Shown here: piece after piece, positions 34,279-44,768 of the stretch
How the letters are laid out: the number at the start of each line of letters is the position of its first letter
Position numbering within the stretch: position 1 is the first letter of the stretch
Assembly: GCA_022059125.1 (NCBI GenBank)
Contig: JAEUWY010000001.1
Coordinates: forward strand, 186,001-250,000
Source: Corynespora cassiicola
Taxonomy: Eukaryota; Ascomycota; Dothideomycetes; Pleosporales; Corynesporascaceae
Direction of reading: 5' to 3'
DNA length: 64,000 nucleotides
Translations under genes and position numbers: made by a program
The notes under the pieces: generated by a model
Told to the model about the DNA's origin: nothing
What the model saw: only the letters and a program-made list of their open reading frames with translations
The model's database searches: none

Positions 34279-35407
34279 CGCTAGATGTTAAGCATGAGCT
34301 AGTTCAAACGATATATCGGGAAACTATGCCTACAGGGATTGACAAAGTTGATTTAATACCATCATTCTGCATTTTTTTTAGTAATCATCGACCATGTTGA
34401 ACGATTCTCCAGTATGTCGAGGTAACAGGGTGATGGCCAGGCTTCAGTTCGCGCGGTCCACAATGTCAAGACCCAGGAGTTGGAGGCATGTGCAACATTG
34501 ATTCCAGTCATTCTTTTAGTTGACTATTGTATTAGAACTGTATAGTGGCCGGCCGGTTCTCGGTACCGTCCGACCCGCAGGCATGTGAAGCATGGAGTGG
34601 CATCAGCTTGGCGTGCTGCACGTCACCAGAAGGACCAACAAACATCCCAATACACGGGACGAGATGCTAGCTTACGTTTCTGCACGACTTCCTGCATTAA
34701 AGAAGCGCAGCTAGCGGACGGGATCGGTATATGCAAGAAATCAATGCTTCGCTGATTTCCTACAGGCGGCACAACCGCCTCATCATCGAGATACACATCA
34801 TCCGGAATAGTCGACGTGCATGGCGCCCTCAGGGTAAAGAAAAGCGTCTCCCGCCTAATTCTCCCGCCTCCGGATTTGCAATTAGCCACAATTTATCATC
34901 GACTTCATCAGCACAGCCGGAACGGATCATCATAACCCGCGCTCGAGCCATGTTGGCGTGCTATCGGGCCGCCCATCCGACAAACCACGCTCTATCGCAA
35001 GCTCATCTACGCACAACAGCAGCTGCGCAATATACCACTATACTGCATCGATACTACCTCCCTTGTGCGATGGGAATGGAGTGGATGATGATTGAACGTT
35101 TTGGAAGGATGAATCCGAAGCGTACGTTGATTGCGGCGAATCGCATGCCATCCGGACGGCTGCATTCGTGTGCCTGAGCGTTAGATGGGTTGAACATGTA
35201 CCCCGAGGTCCTCTATGCTACTCTCAAGCTTTCTCGAGCTCTTCACCTCTCCTGAGGCCCATTTCTTAGCTCAAGGATTCGATTGTTTGCCGTCAGTAGT
35301 GATAGAGCTCAGGTCGCGCCTGCCATCCCATCCAGTTCGAGCAGAAACGGCCTCGAGGTAGAATTGACATCGAAACGGCCACACTAGCATTTTGGCGGAT
35401 TTTCGGA
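34279..35407. other. Intergenic stretch with possible short minus-strand coding remnants
   Basis: Minus-strand frames around 34951-34830 (starting MARARVMMIRSGCADEVDD) and 34889-34623 (TSTIPDDVYLDDEAVV) read somewhat like protein, but I could not link them or recognise a family. The overlapping plus-strand 148-residue frame at 34731-35177 is probably chance. Confidence 0.3.
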
Positions 35408-35596
35408 ATGAACTCGTCGCCATCGGAACGTCACACGAAAATGGGCGCGACGCTGTCAAAGCTGTGGGGCAAGCTCAAGGTGGCCTGGTCGGGCGGCGCC
35501 TCTCCAGGCCAGCAGGATCGCAGCAACCCCAAGGAAATCGAAGAAGGCCTTCCCACTACCAACACTGCTGCGAAACCTCCTACTCCACTGCCCAAC

Positions 35597-36849
35597 ATGA
35601 GCTCCGTCAAGAAATATGAGATCACCGAGGTATGTGGACCGTCTGTGCCCGTTTTCCTGGATGCGGCACTTTGGCGGGGTAGCTTCTTCCCCGCTGAGGT
35701 CATTGCGCACTTTTTCGCAGTCGTGGCTGTAGAGGCGTCTCGCGATCAACGCCGCGGAGTAACCTGTGCTATAATGAGAACAAGCATGCGCTGACGTTTT
35801 GCTACTACAACAGCCGTGGATTCGCCTCAATTGCTCCCTCGGCGAGGGCCCGTTCTGGGAGGACAAGACCAACTCGCTCCGATTCCTCGACGTCGAAAAG
35901 CAGGAACTGCACCACGTCGATCTAGCTGCCGGACCCTCGAGCCACAAGATCATCAAGAAGCTTGATATCTCCATCGGCTGCACCGCTGATATCGAAGGCA
36001 ACGACGAAGAATTCATCTTCGGCGGCAAATACGGCTACGGCGTCTGCAACCGCACAACGGGCGAGTACCGCTGGATCAAGAAGGTCTGGTCGGATGAAGA
36101 GGTCGCTGCTGGAAAGCCAGACAAGTTCCGTGGCAATGATGGAGCCGTCGATTCTCAGGGCAGGTTCTGGGTGGGCTTCATGTTTGACCCGCTGATCACC
36201 AACATGAACAGCGAAGGTACGAAACGACACTGGACAGCAGTCACCCTATCAAAGACTTACCCATTAAACGATCGCAATACTGACAATAATTCTAGGCGCT
36301 GTATTCCGCCTCGACCCAGACCTCACCCTCCACCGCCCCCTCCAAAACATCACCATCCCCAACGGTACCACCTGGAACCAGTCAGACAACACCATGTTCT
36401 TCGCCGACAGCCACTTCAAGACAATCTACAAATTCGACTACGACCCCGCCACAGGCTCCGTGACCAACAGGCGCCCCTACTTCACCATGCCCGAGGACAA
36501 CCGGTACGGTGAGGACGCAGTGCCCGACGGCCACTGCCTCGACGAGGAGGGTTACATGTGGACGGCGCTCCACGGCGGCAGCCACGTGCTACGCATCTCG
36601 CCCGAGGGCGAGGTCGTGGCCGAGATCAAGGTGCCCACGCTACAGCCCACGTGCCCGTGCTTTGTGGGCGAGGATCTGGTCATTACGAGTGCGGGTGGCA
36701 CGAGCGGCGAGGGTGGGAAGGGCGTTGACGAGTTTGCGGGCAGCGTTTTCAAGATCAATGTTGGTGTGAGGGGGTTGAAGAGGTTTAGGTTCAAGGGGGG
36801 CGAGAAGATTGAGGGGGGCAAGGTTGATGGGAAGGTGGTTGCGGAGTAG
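35597..36849 (+). CDS. SMP-30/gluconolactonase/LRE-like protein
   Basis: This is a six-bladed beta-propeller metal-dependent lactonase-like enzyme, typically cytosolic in fungi. The model is exon 1 35597-35629, intron 35630-35813 (GTATGT..CAG, 184 bp, branch CTGAC), exon 2 35814-36216, intron 36217-36295 (GTACGA..TAG, 79 bp, branch CTGAC), exon 3 36296-36849, giving 329 residues, the usual family length. The hallmark segments are present: LNCSLGEGPFWEDKTN with the metal-binding Glu, FRGNDGAVDSQGRFWVGFM, IPNGTTWNQSDNTMFFADS with the central Asn, and PDGHCLDEEGYMWTALHGG with the Asp. ATG 35597 starts MSSVKKYEITE just before the propeller. ATG 35408 is in frame and would add 63 low-complexity residues. 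The gene is GC-rich, unlike its neighbours, which suggests a conserved and expressed gene. No lesion is seen. Confidence 0.9.
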
Positions 36850-38004
36850 AGGGTTGGTTAATGCTGCGGTGAGATGCTTCATGGGGAGTGGAATTTGCCA
36901 GCTTCCAATTATGAGACAGGTAAGATTGAGAGAGGGAGTTGACTCCGAATTTCTCGTATGATCACCCACATCACATTTTGAACCGAGATTGTATGTTTCC
37001 TACAGCCCCAACTGGCCTACCTCTTTTAAATTCAAAGGTGAAGTTAAGATTGATGATAATCGTTTCAGCTAAATATAGTAGGTTTAGAAGGTTGTTGGAG
37101 ATGGGAAAGGATCGAAAACGCTGAAGATAACAAATCTCATAATGTTTAAGACAAATGATTCTAAGGGTGTAGATGCCACCAGGATGTCTATCCCCTGCCT
37201 CTTAAATACATTCCTTATCTTCACTTTTTAACATCAGGGTTTCGTTAGATTCAGATTTTGGGCGCTTTGTCGGACAACTTCTCGTGTCTTGGATTCGTTG
37301 AATCCACTCCAATTTCTAAAGTGCACGTAGTTTCGCTTGGAAAGATTATTCATTCTATATTACTGCATTTTCAAAGCTAAGCAAGGGTTTTCACACTTTT
37401 ATGGAGCCAAGCTCGTGTTTTCGAATTGATTGGTTTCGGTAGATCGTATCAACAACCCGCCGTCCTGGGCCAAAGGCAGCAAGCAAGGCATCAACACGGA
37501 CAAGCATCTGTCACCATAAAGCAACTCCTTGTACACGGAACATTAATTTTCATTATTATATATATGCAACCCTTGTATGGTCCCTTCCAGCTGTGTACTG
37601 GTGAAGCGTTGCTTGCTGAAACGCCTGTCTCAACTGATGGCGTCAGTTGGCATCTCCTCTCCTGTCTGTCGTGTATTTCTAGCCCAGTGGTGCTGCCGTC
37701 GCGGTTGTTGCGGCGGTTAAACTCCATGTCTTCGAGCCGACGTTCTTCGGCGGCGGTCATGTTACGACGGGTAGGACGAGTCGAGGACATCTCTGCAACA
37801 TTGGCTGAAAAGGTTTCTTAGATGAATATGTTGCGCTGCGTTCGTGACGATTGCTGATGGTTGACAGATGCCGCGATGGAAGATTTTTCACTGCCTTCTT
37901 TGCTTTTTCTAGCCTCACCGCATCGCTTCCTTTGGGTTATCTCCCATTCTGTAGACCCTGCAAGCCTCAGAATTCTCTGTAGCGATGGGCCCGCTCTTTC
38001 TGAT
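36850..38004. other. Intergenic stretch with a doubtful 99-residue ORF
   Basis: On the minus strand 37790-37491 starts with ATG and reads MSSTRPTRRNMTAAEERRLEDMEF, highly charged at first, then with no clear pattern. It could be a small gene, perhaps with a wrong 3' end, but nothing confirms it. The remainder shows no feature. Confidence 0.35.
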
Positions 38005-38605
38005 CTCTTTGTGCAGTTCTGACGGGTTCAGGGACTTCCATTTTAGCTCATCTTGAACCCCTTCTCGATTGCTGAGGCGCTCCTTGCCTCTCGAGTCTTT
38101 GTACAACACGGCTTTGTCAGGACCGTGAGGTCTGGGACTGAATGCGCAAGCACTGCTCCTTGGTGCTAATATGACGGCCTCAGGACCACCAGACTCATCC
38201 TGACCCCACTTGATTGCTGGAGCGCTTCTCGCCCCTCAAGCCTCTTGTACAACGCAACTGTGTCACGGCTGCGAGGTCCCATCGCGAGGGAACCGGTTGC
38301 GCAAGCACCGCTCTTCAGTGCTAATGTGACGAGCTCCAGAATCACCAGCCTGACTCTGAACCTCCCCTTGAGTGCTTGGCACTTCTTGCCTCTCAAGGTC
38401 CTTCTACGACGCAGCTGTGTCATGACTGCGAAGTTCCACCGGGGAAACTGGTGACGCAAGCACTTCTCTTCGGTGCTAATGTGACGAGATCAGGACTACC
38501 AGGCTCGTCCTGAGCTCCCATTGAGTGCTTGGCGCTTCTCGCCTCTCAAGGCCCTTCTTACAACGTGGCCTTGTCAGGGCCACGAGGTTCATACAACATG
38601 CAGCC
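38005..38605 (+). repeat. Degenerate tandem array, about four units of ~155 bp
   Basis: The marker GTGCTAATRTGACG recurs at 38163, 38319 and 38473, so the unit is 154-156 bp. Each unit also holds a CTTGAGTGCTTGGCGCTTCTCGCC-like block (parts vary), CTCAAG followed by CCTTCTACAACG, and a TGTCACGRCTGCGAGGT-like block. The first unit is the most diverged. The array ends about 200 bp before the left arm of the large inverted repeat. No protein frame is conserved across units. Confidence 0.75.
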
Positions 38606-38920
38606 ATCATGAGGGAACTCTTACTCCCCATTTTGTATGGGCAGTCGGCCATACGCGAAAGCGCCGGGCTCACAACCTGTCACAAATTGGGGGTGTAAGA
38701 GTTATCGTATTGTCAAGGCGGGATCTAAGACTAAGTAGTGACGCTAGCTAGTCATGTGCATCAGTCACATGACCATTGCCTTCATCGCCCATCTTGACAG
38801 GGCTTTGTTCACCAAACTGTTGCTGATCGGGGTTAGAGCTGGACTTCAGGTCTTGTCACAGCATTGAAACAACAGCAAATATCGACGCTGCATATGAAGA
38901 CGCTGCTTGACATAGACCGC

Positions 38921-39220
38921 TTAGGACAGCGGTGCCACGTAGGGGCCGCGAAAAACACTAATGGTGAAAATATCAGGAAGAAACCACTTGCAGCGAAAAG
39001 GCAAACCACGAAAAAGGACCGTTCGGCACATCAATCGTGCGCTTCTAGCTGGGTGTGGGCACCACAAGCAACAAAAAAAACCCATACTTTGCTGTACAAT
39101 TACTTTTCCAAGCACATTGATGGTACATGCTGTATTCTCTCCTCGTGTGCCGTAATCGGCTACGAGAATAGGCGAAAGGAAGATAAACAACCAGGAGGCC
39201 AAAAGAGCCCACTAATCCTG
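38921..39220 (-). pseudogene. Possible relic of a secreted protein, left-arm copy
   Basis: The minus-strand frame reads WALLASWLFIFLSPILVADYG, which looks like a signal peptide and cleavage site, followed by a cysteine-containing stretch (GFFCCLWCPHP, LMCRTVLFRG, RCKWFL). No ATG precedes it in frame, because a TAG lies directly upstream, and a run of eight T lies inside it. It may be a dead secreted-protein gene or a chance frame. The identical copy is at 47455-47754. Confidence 0.25.
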
Positions 39221-39281
39221 CAATTTTGATTGCGCAGGCGAGTGCGTAGAGATTCAGGAGGACGTTCTGATCGCAGGATCT

Positions 39282-39336
39282 TGACCATACCTCGACCGCA
39301 CTTTGATCGTACTTTGACAGTACATTTACCGCACAT
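39282..39336 (-). repeat. 11-bp minisatellite units, left-arm copy
   Basis: Read on the minus strand, the units GAGGTATGGTC, AAAGTGCGGTC, AAAGTACGATC and AATGTACTGTC match the 11-bp period at 8209-8307. The mirror copy is at 47339-47393. Confidence 0.7.
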
Positions 39337-39363
39337 CGGTCATTAAAGGGAGTAATGTACCCC

Positions 39364-39532
39364 TGTTGACTTGGGACACCCCCGCCTCACGCGATTCTGG
39401 TGTTTTAGACCGACACAGTCACTGAGTGTGACAGTGTCGGTCTCAAACATTGTCATTACATGTGAGCTAGTATATAAAACTACTTGTAGACATCAGGTAG
39501 AAAACATCACTTCTTCTTCCCATTCTCTAACA
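39364..39532 (+). repeat. Solo-LTR-like repeat A, left-arm copy
   Basis: It starts TGTTGACTTGGGACACC and ends CCCATTCTCTAACA, giving TG..CA ends over 169 bp. It includes an internal imperfect inverted pair, GACCGACACAGTCACTGAG and its complement. It aligns with 21178-21347. The final ~30 bp (CATCACTTCTTCTTCCC and on) are shared with repeat B. No 5-bp duplication was seen at its ends. Confidence 0.65.
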
Positions 39533-39805
39533 GACCGACGCTGAAAGGCGTCTCTTCTATAGAACCATATCCGAGAAAGATTTGCTAGATACATTGTGCT
39601 TATATTGGGTTAGAAGCGAGCCAAATGTCCTCAAGATCGAGTTGTACCCCAGCCTGCTCGGAAAAACCATGCCACCGTTGCCACCACCCCTCAGCGATAG
39701 ACCGCGAGCGTCGCTCGAATGATCGTGACTGGGATCCCTTTGAAAAGCAAACCGACTGAACCCGCCTGGCCAAGACTCCACTCTAGATTATCATGTACAA
39801 ACATT

Positions 39806-40314
39806 CTAATTACGGATACACTCTCCGAATACCTGTCAATCATTAGCGAATTCCCATTGAATACCACCATTGTCAAGCACTTACCGTGCCAAAGTCCGTG
39901 TCAGTCCAGCCGCCAAATCCATCGCAATAATTACCCTCCTGATACTTCATGCACTCGTCGAAAGTGATCCGATGAGTGCCGCCGTTGACCTTATAGTTAC
40001 CCCAGAAGATCTGTTGGCCACCATAGCCGTCAGGAACGTTGCTAATCTTCAGCTGGTAGACATTGCTGCCTGAATTGCCGCCAGGAACCGTCAAAGGGGT
40101 GCTGAACATCCAGCAGTAGAGGCGAGCTGCATTGCGCCAGGCATTTATATCTTTGTACTGGCAAGTCCTGCCTATGTCGTCGTCTAGGATTGTCATTAGA
40201 AAGGGGCGGGAGGCAAGAGGACTACAACGTACCTTTTTTGTGGCAGCCGCTAGCCGCGAAGACATTACCAATAGTTGCAGAGAACGCGAGGATAGTAGCC
40301 ACTTTGATTTGCAT
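39806..40314 (-). CDS. Small secreted cysteine-rich protein 1 (effector candidate), left-arm copy
   Basis: The gene is identical to the copy at 46361-46869, where the model was derived. Exons are 40314-40233, 40183-39885 and 39832-39806 on the minus strand, with introns of 50 and 52 bp. The product is 135 residues with a signal peptide of about 20 residues (MQIKVATILAFSATIGNVFA) and six cysteines at 24, 35, 51, 105, 114 and 132. It lies divergent to secreted protein 2 in the same arm, about 1.1 kb apart. The family is not recognised. Confidence 0.8.
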
Positions 40315-40825
40315 TGTGGTAGAGTGCCGTATGATGAATGTGAGTACTAAGAATCAAAAAGGGTTTGTCGTTGAGTATAAGGGTAGTGCAGGTGTCAGGG
40401 AATGAACAGATGGGAAGTAGCAATGCCGACTGTTCTCCGCCTCTTATATCGAGATTTTCCTGTTCAACAATAGAAGTGTGTGGGGTCGAACAACGTCCCA
40501 ATCCGGAATGCGCTGCTTAAGAAGTGTTGTTTCAGCTGATGTGAGGGACCGTGCACAGGGTGCTGACGAACACGATCTTTTTATTGAGCGTCGAAGTCCT
40601 TTACCACAGCCCTACTCTCAGGGGTTCCCTATTCTGTGATGGTCGGAGTTTGGACTATTTTGGTTATTTTGAACAATGGCCAAGGCCTAACTACTAAGGC
40701 GCCAATACCCAAGATATGAACTGAAGGCACAGTAGAAGACATAACAGTACCACGATGCACTCACGACATTTATCAGAAGGATAGGGTGACGTATAAAGTT
40801 TTTTTTTAGAGAATAGAACATGTTT

Positions 40826-41056
40826 TCATGCATACAACACATCGTTTTCCTCTAACCAGTTCAGGGAGATCTCGCATGTGCCCCTCCAACGATTAAGTAA
40901 GCAATAAAAAGGCTCGTTAAGGGTTCCAGGGCGTATCAAGTAAGATTTGTTCCTGTGAGGCTGTAAATACCAAGCTCCGTAAGCGCAGATGGTACCGTCC
41001 AACCTTTTTTGGCAAAACATGTAGCAACCCGAGCCTCTTGTTGAACAGGTAGCCAT
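40826..41056 (-). CDS. Small cysteine-rich ORF, left-arm copy
   Basis: The 76-residue ATG-initiated frame has six cysteines (4, 11, 15, 24, 52, 61) and many aromatic residues. No signal peptide is encoded, and no in-phase upstream exon was found. It may be a cytosolic peptide, the last exon of a missed secreted protein, or chance. It lies between the two secreted-protein genes. Confidence 0.35.
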   Translation of the reverse strand: MATCSTRGSGCYMFCQKRLDGTICAYGAWYLQPHRNKSYLIRPGTLNEPFYCLLNRWRGTCEISLNWLEENDVLYA

Positions 41057-41443
41057 ATTAAGATGTTCCTGGGAGTATAAAGCTGAAAGAGTAGCAGTAG
41101 GCTAAGACTTTTGGTTTCTCAAGTCTCACCCTGTATGAACAGAACCTTACTGAGTCTGGCAGCAGCGCTCAAGAGGTAGTCTAAGCCTCATGGGCCTTGA
41201 TTAATTCTGGACAAAGTAGTTAGAAGACCTGTTAGCGTGGAAATTGTTAAACAATACTGTTATATATATAGATTTGTGTGGCTGATTTGACCATGGGCCT
41301 ACTTTTCTGCTATATAGGCTGGCGCTCGGTTTGCATTGATTAGGTCTTTCTTCATCTTCGCCATCTTATTACAGCAGTACATCTCGTCTAAGACGCCCCA
41401 ATTCATATTTCTCTTTAGGTCTGTCGAATTACCCGAAACAAGC

Positions 41444-41906
41444 ATGAAGTTTTCAGTAATTGGCAGTTCACTCGCTTTCAGCGGTATGGCCTTATCCGCT
41501 GCTATCAACCAGCGTGGCAGCACCGACATTGTGGACGGTCGCGGCCTGCCTATTTGGGCCCCTGTACCTGGCGAATGTGTAAGTTGCGCCTATTTCGCTG
41601 AGTAGATATTCTTTTAACTAGAAATTTAAAGGAACTCTGTATTGCAGGCTGCCTTGCATCTACTTACAACCTTCCCGGTTTCCGCTACATGAGTACTCCA
41701 TTTCCCTTCGCAAAGGAGAACATGTTCATGATGTAAGTTGATTTATAAAAGTATTCCATGTGTGAACACAGCTAAAATGCATTGCTAGGTGTGGCGAGAG
41801 CTGTGGACTTACCAACAAATGTTCGATTGGAATTCAGGCTACCAGTATCTTGCCCGATTGGACCAAGATGTGGGATTATATGGCAAGCGTGGGGCTTCTT
41901 AACTGA
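41444..41906 (+). CDS. Small secreted cysteine-rich protein 2 (effector candidate), left-arm copy
   Basis: The model is exon 1 41444-41576, intron 41577-41647 (GTGTAAGT..CAG, 71 bp), exon 2 41648-41732, intron 41733-41788 (GTAAGT..TAG, 56 bp), exon 3 41789-41906. All joins keep frame and give 111 residues. A signal peptide is evident (MKFSVIGSSLAFSGMALSAA). Five cysteines lie at 45, 46, 74, 78 and 84, including a CC pair and CGESC. The alternative donor four... two bases downstream (GTAAGT) would hit a stop in exon 2, so I prefer GTGTAAGT. A TATATAG motif lies about 130 bp upstream of the ATG. I recognise no family. Small size, signal peptide and cysteines are the usual criteria for a fungal effector candidate, but an odd cysteine count leaves pairing unclear. 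Confidence 0.75.
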
Positions 41907-42223
41907 GGGTAACTTAGCCTGCTCTTATGTCTGGCTCAACAGCAAGCCTATTAATGAGCAAGAACGCGTACGCTTTGATTGCAGAGGGTTAAATAAGAAA
42001 TAGAGCTAATTTCCACTTCTTTTCTTTCTCTCTCTCTCTTTTCTTTTCGATCTTTGAAGGCATGTTACACAATAGCTCTACCTCACAACTAGTACTGTGT
42101 TAATTGTAAAGATAAGCTGCATATTTTAGTGAGTGCACCGAAGTCGTTTGTCGCCTTTGCAGTAAAAGTACTGTTAAAGCCAACCCACTACGTAAGAGCT
42201 TGTTTCACATCCTTTTCGTCCAT

Positions 42224-42568
42224 TCAAATGACCCGGTCAACGTAACGTCCAGCCTGCGCTGGCAGTCCTAGCATTTGCACAAGCACTGCATTCAACGTTG
42301 TCATCTTCGCCGTCGTCATTGTATTTATTGCTGCCTTAGTGCCTATCTGTATGTATTGCATCTCGCGCATCACTGCCTGGTAACGTTCACTACCGAGCTT
42401 TTTGATATACTTCTTCTGTGTGCGGGAGAGGTTTCCGTTTCCATCTTCCACGGTATGCCGGAGCGCCATGAGAAGGTTCCATTCACGAAGTGCCAATAGC
42501 ATTCCTGCCTTCGTCAGCGCTGTCATTTGCCAGTGTCTTTTGTCACTGAGGATACTTGCCATGGGCAT
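42224..42568 (-). pseudogene. Unrecognised ORF crossing the inner breakpoint of the left arm
   Basis: The 114-residue frame starts with ATG at 42568 in the spacer and ends 73 bp inside the left arm. It reads like real protein (SDKRHWQMTALTKAGMLLAL, NLSRTQKKYIKKLGSERYQAV). A further protein-like stretch lies just upstream in another frame (LTDEYKSKINTKKYWSLRGRN, near 42715-42600), so it may be the decayed 3' part of a larger gene or transposon. Its last codons are duplicated in the right arm without the rest. Family unknown. Confidence 0.4.
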
Positions 42569-42959
42569 CCAGTCGACCAGAACGCCGCATTAAAGCGGTG
42601 AGGCACGGTATTAACCTGAATCTCTTCTAATAAATTTCTTCCCCTTAGGCTCCAGTACTTCTTAGTATTTATCTTGGACTTGTATTCGTCCGTGAGGTGG
42701 CTAGTCAGAGCCGATAGGATTCAAGTAATGTATACTTGAAGGAGGCTTTCAGCCCATCAACAGCATTTCTATGCTGATTGGATGAAGAATAAAAGACTGC
42801 TAAGCATTGAGGAAGTCATTTTTATCCTCCATTCGGTCGGGATGTTGAACCTTTGAACCACAGTTCTGACATTCAGCAAAAAAACACCATCACGAACATC
42901 ACCTCCAAAGCTTAGGAGAGGGGTGTGAGCCTTGCCAACAGCACTGATACATTCAATGT

Positions 42960-43091
42960 TGTTGTTTGAGCAACCTATTTCTCTGTGCCAAATATACGAT
43001 ACGTCACATGCCTGCGACTATTATTACTTATAGCGTAGCTGACTTTGCACAATAAGTTTGCATCATCACCTCTTCTTTCCGTTTCCTAACA
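42960..43091 (+). repeat. Solo LTR of repeat B with 5-bp target duplication
   Basis: The 132-bp element runs from TGTTGTTTGAGCAACC to TTTCCTAACA. It is flanked on both sides by AATGT (42955-42959 and 43092-43096), the hallmark of an LTR retrotransposon insertion reduced to a solo LTR. It matches 10650-10780. Confidence 0.8.
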
Positions 43092-43523
43092 AATGTCCAT
43101 TATCCACTCCTGATCGGCTCCCATAATTTTGTCCTCCTTGTCGGATGACAGGAATAGGTAGACGCGTAGTCTAACTTTAACGATCTCCAAACCCTGATTC
43201 GATCATGCTCCACACATCATGTATGTTGTACGGGTACCTGTTAGAAAGCGCTGCAACAGCATATAAACAAACTTTTACCATGTCGAAAGAAGCTCCATCA
43301 TATCGAAAGTACGTCATTTAGTTATTCCTTTAAGACTAATACGCTCCCTAGATATTTTTATAGCGAATCAGGAAGCAATAGATCTATTCGTGGCCGATAA
43401 GGGCGGTTTTTTCGAATTGAAGCGACCTGCGAGTATCATTTGCCTCCCGCTTTTCTTTGTCCCAAGAGAGATTATGCAGGGACACTTCAGAGTGAGTCGC
43501 AGCGGCGCTAATGCTTAAGAACG

Positions 43524-43700
43524 TGTTGACCTTCACGTGACTAGCATACTTGTGGTATGTTTGCTTTTGGTATATGAAACCTACCATCCCACGCACTTCA
43601 GACAGACCCTAGTCCATGGAGGATATAAGTACAGAGCGGTAGTTATCTATAGCAATCAACTCAGTCTTCATTCTTCTTCCCCACACACATATACTTTAGA
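43524..43700 (+). repeat. LTR-like repeat C, copy 1
   Basis: It starts TGTTGACCTTCACGTGACTA and contains GTTTGCTTTTGGTATATG and ACCATCCCACGCACTT. It ends near CATTCTTCTTCCCCACACACA. It aligns with 58413-58553, which lacks about 29 bp in the middle. The TG start and pyrimidine-rich end resemble repeats A and B. Confidence 0.65.
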
Positions 43701-44768
43701 GAACGTTTTCTCGTTTAGAGCCTGGATAGCCTCTTGTATTTCAGTTTCATCTTCAATTACGAATAGGTTCTTTTTGTAGCCCACTGTATAGTGTAGAAGG
43801 GTTACGGTGGGCCGGATCTTAGTTAGCTGGTGCAAATGCCCTTATGGTACAAATCTCCATAACTACGTTGGCATTAGAAGTGGTGGAAGATCCCGGCTCC
43901 GGTGGCGCGATGAACCTCGCTACCAACCGGTATACGATTCAGGTTTTCGAAGTTGTCATCAGTCCAGACCAGTGACATCCTCGGAGATGGCCATATCTGC
44001 CGTTGAAGCGACACGGGGGCTGAAACAGTACATCAATCAGCTAACGCATTTTTGCTCTGTCACGTGATATCGCGTCCCAACCGCGCTGCGGCCTGCTGCT
44101 GCCGCCACCGCTAGCAAATAAAAGAAATGGATTCCTTGATATGAGAAAATCTGAAAATCAAAAGGCAGGTGGCTTACCGTAGTCTTGCCCCAGGAACATG
44201 GAAACCTTGTTGAGATCATTCACAACTACTCCAGACTAGATTTTGAAAACGCTGGGGCCTATATTCTTGCTCTGGAGGCAATCAAAATTCTTCATAATAG
44301 CTAGCTTGGGAAATGTATAAGGCCCGACTCCGTGAATTAGATTCTTATGTACACCGAGCTTCGGTAGTTTCAGACCTTGTTGAATGCAGTGCTTGTGCAA
44401 ATGCTAGGACTGCCAGCGCAGGCTGGACGTTACGTTGACCGGGTCATTTGAATGGACGAAAAGGATGTGAAACAAGCTCTTACGTAGTGGGTTGGCTTTA
44501 ACAGTACTTTTACTGCAAAGGCGACAAACGACTTCGGTGCACTCACTAAAATATGCAGCTTATCTTTACAATTAACACAGTACTAGTTGTGAGGTAGAGC
44601 TATTGTGTAACATGCCTTCAAAGATCGAAAAGAAAAGAGAGAGAGAGAAAGAAAAGAAGTGGAAATTAGCTCTATTTCTTATTTAACCCTCTGCAATCAA
44701 AGCGTACGCGTTCTTGCTCATTAATAGGCTTGCTGTTGAGCCAGACATAAGAGCAGGCTAAGTTACCC

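Larger units (their letters stand above)
38800..42296 (+). repeat. Left arm of a 3.5-kb perfect inverted repeat
   Basis: Every reading frame in this arm has an identical partner in 44379-47875 at mirrored coordinates summing to 86675. Every stretch I compared by eye matched base for base, with no insertion or deletion. The match ends sharply: outward at 38799 (A against A, non-complementary) and inward at 42297. The arm is 3,497 bp and the arms are 2,082 bp apart. The arm contains an LTR-like repeat A, the 11-bp minisatellite, two secreted-protein genes and a third small ORF. Confidence 0.93.
42297..44378. other. Unique spacer between the inverted arms
   Basis: This 2,082-bp stretch is not palindromic. 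It holds the decayed ORF at its left edge, a solo LTR with target duplication (42960-43091) and repeat C (43524-43700). Beyond these, frames such as 43807-44067 have no recognisable content. Confidence 0.8.

Noticed and set aside
34731..35177. 148-residue plus-strand frame
   Set aside because: Runs antisense to slightly more protein-like minus-strand pieces. No feature of its own.
38864..39229. 121-residue plus-strand frame in the left arm, with identical mirror
   Set aside because: It has no family, no signal peptide and is antisense to the signal-peptide-like frame. Its duplication only reflects the inverted repeat.
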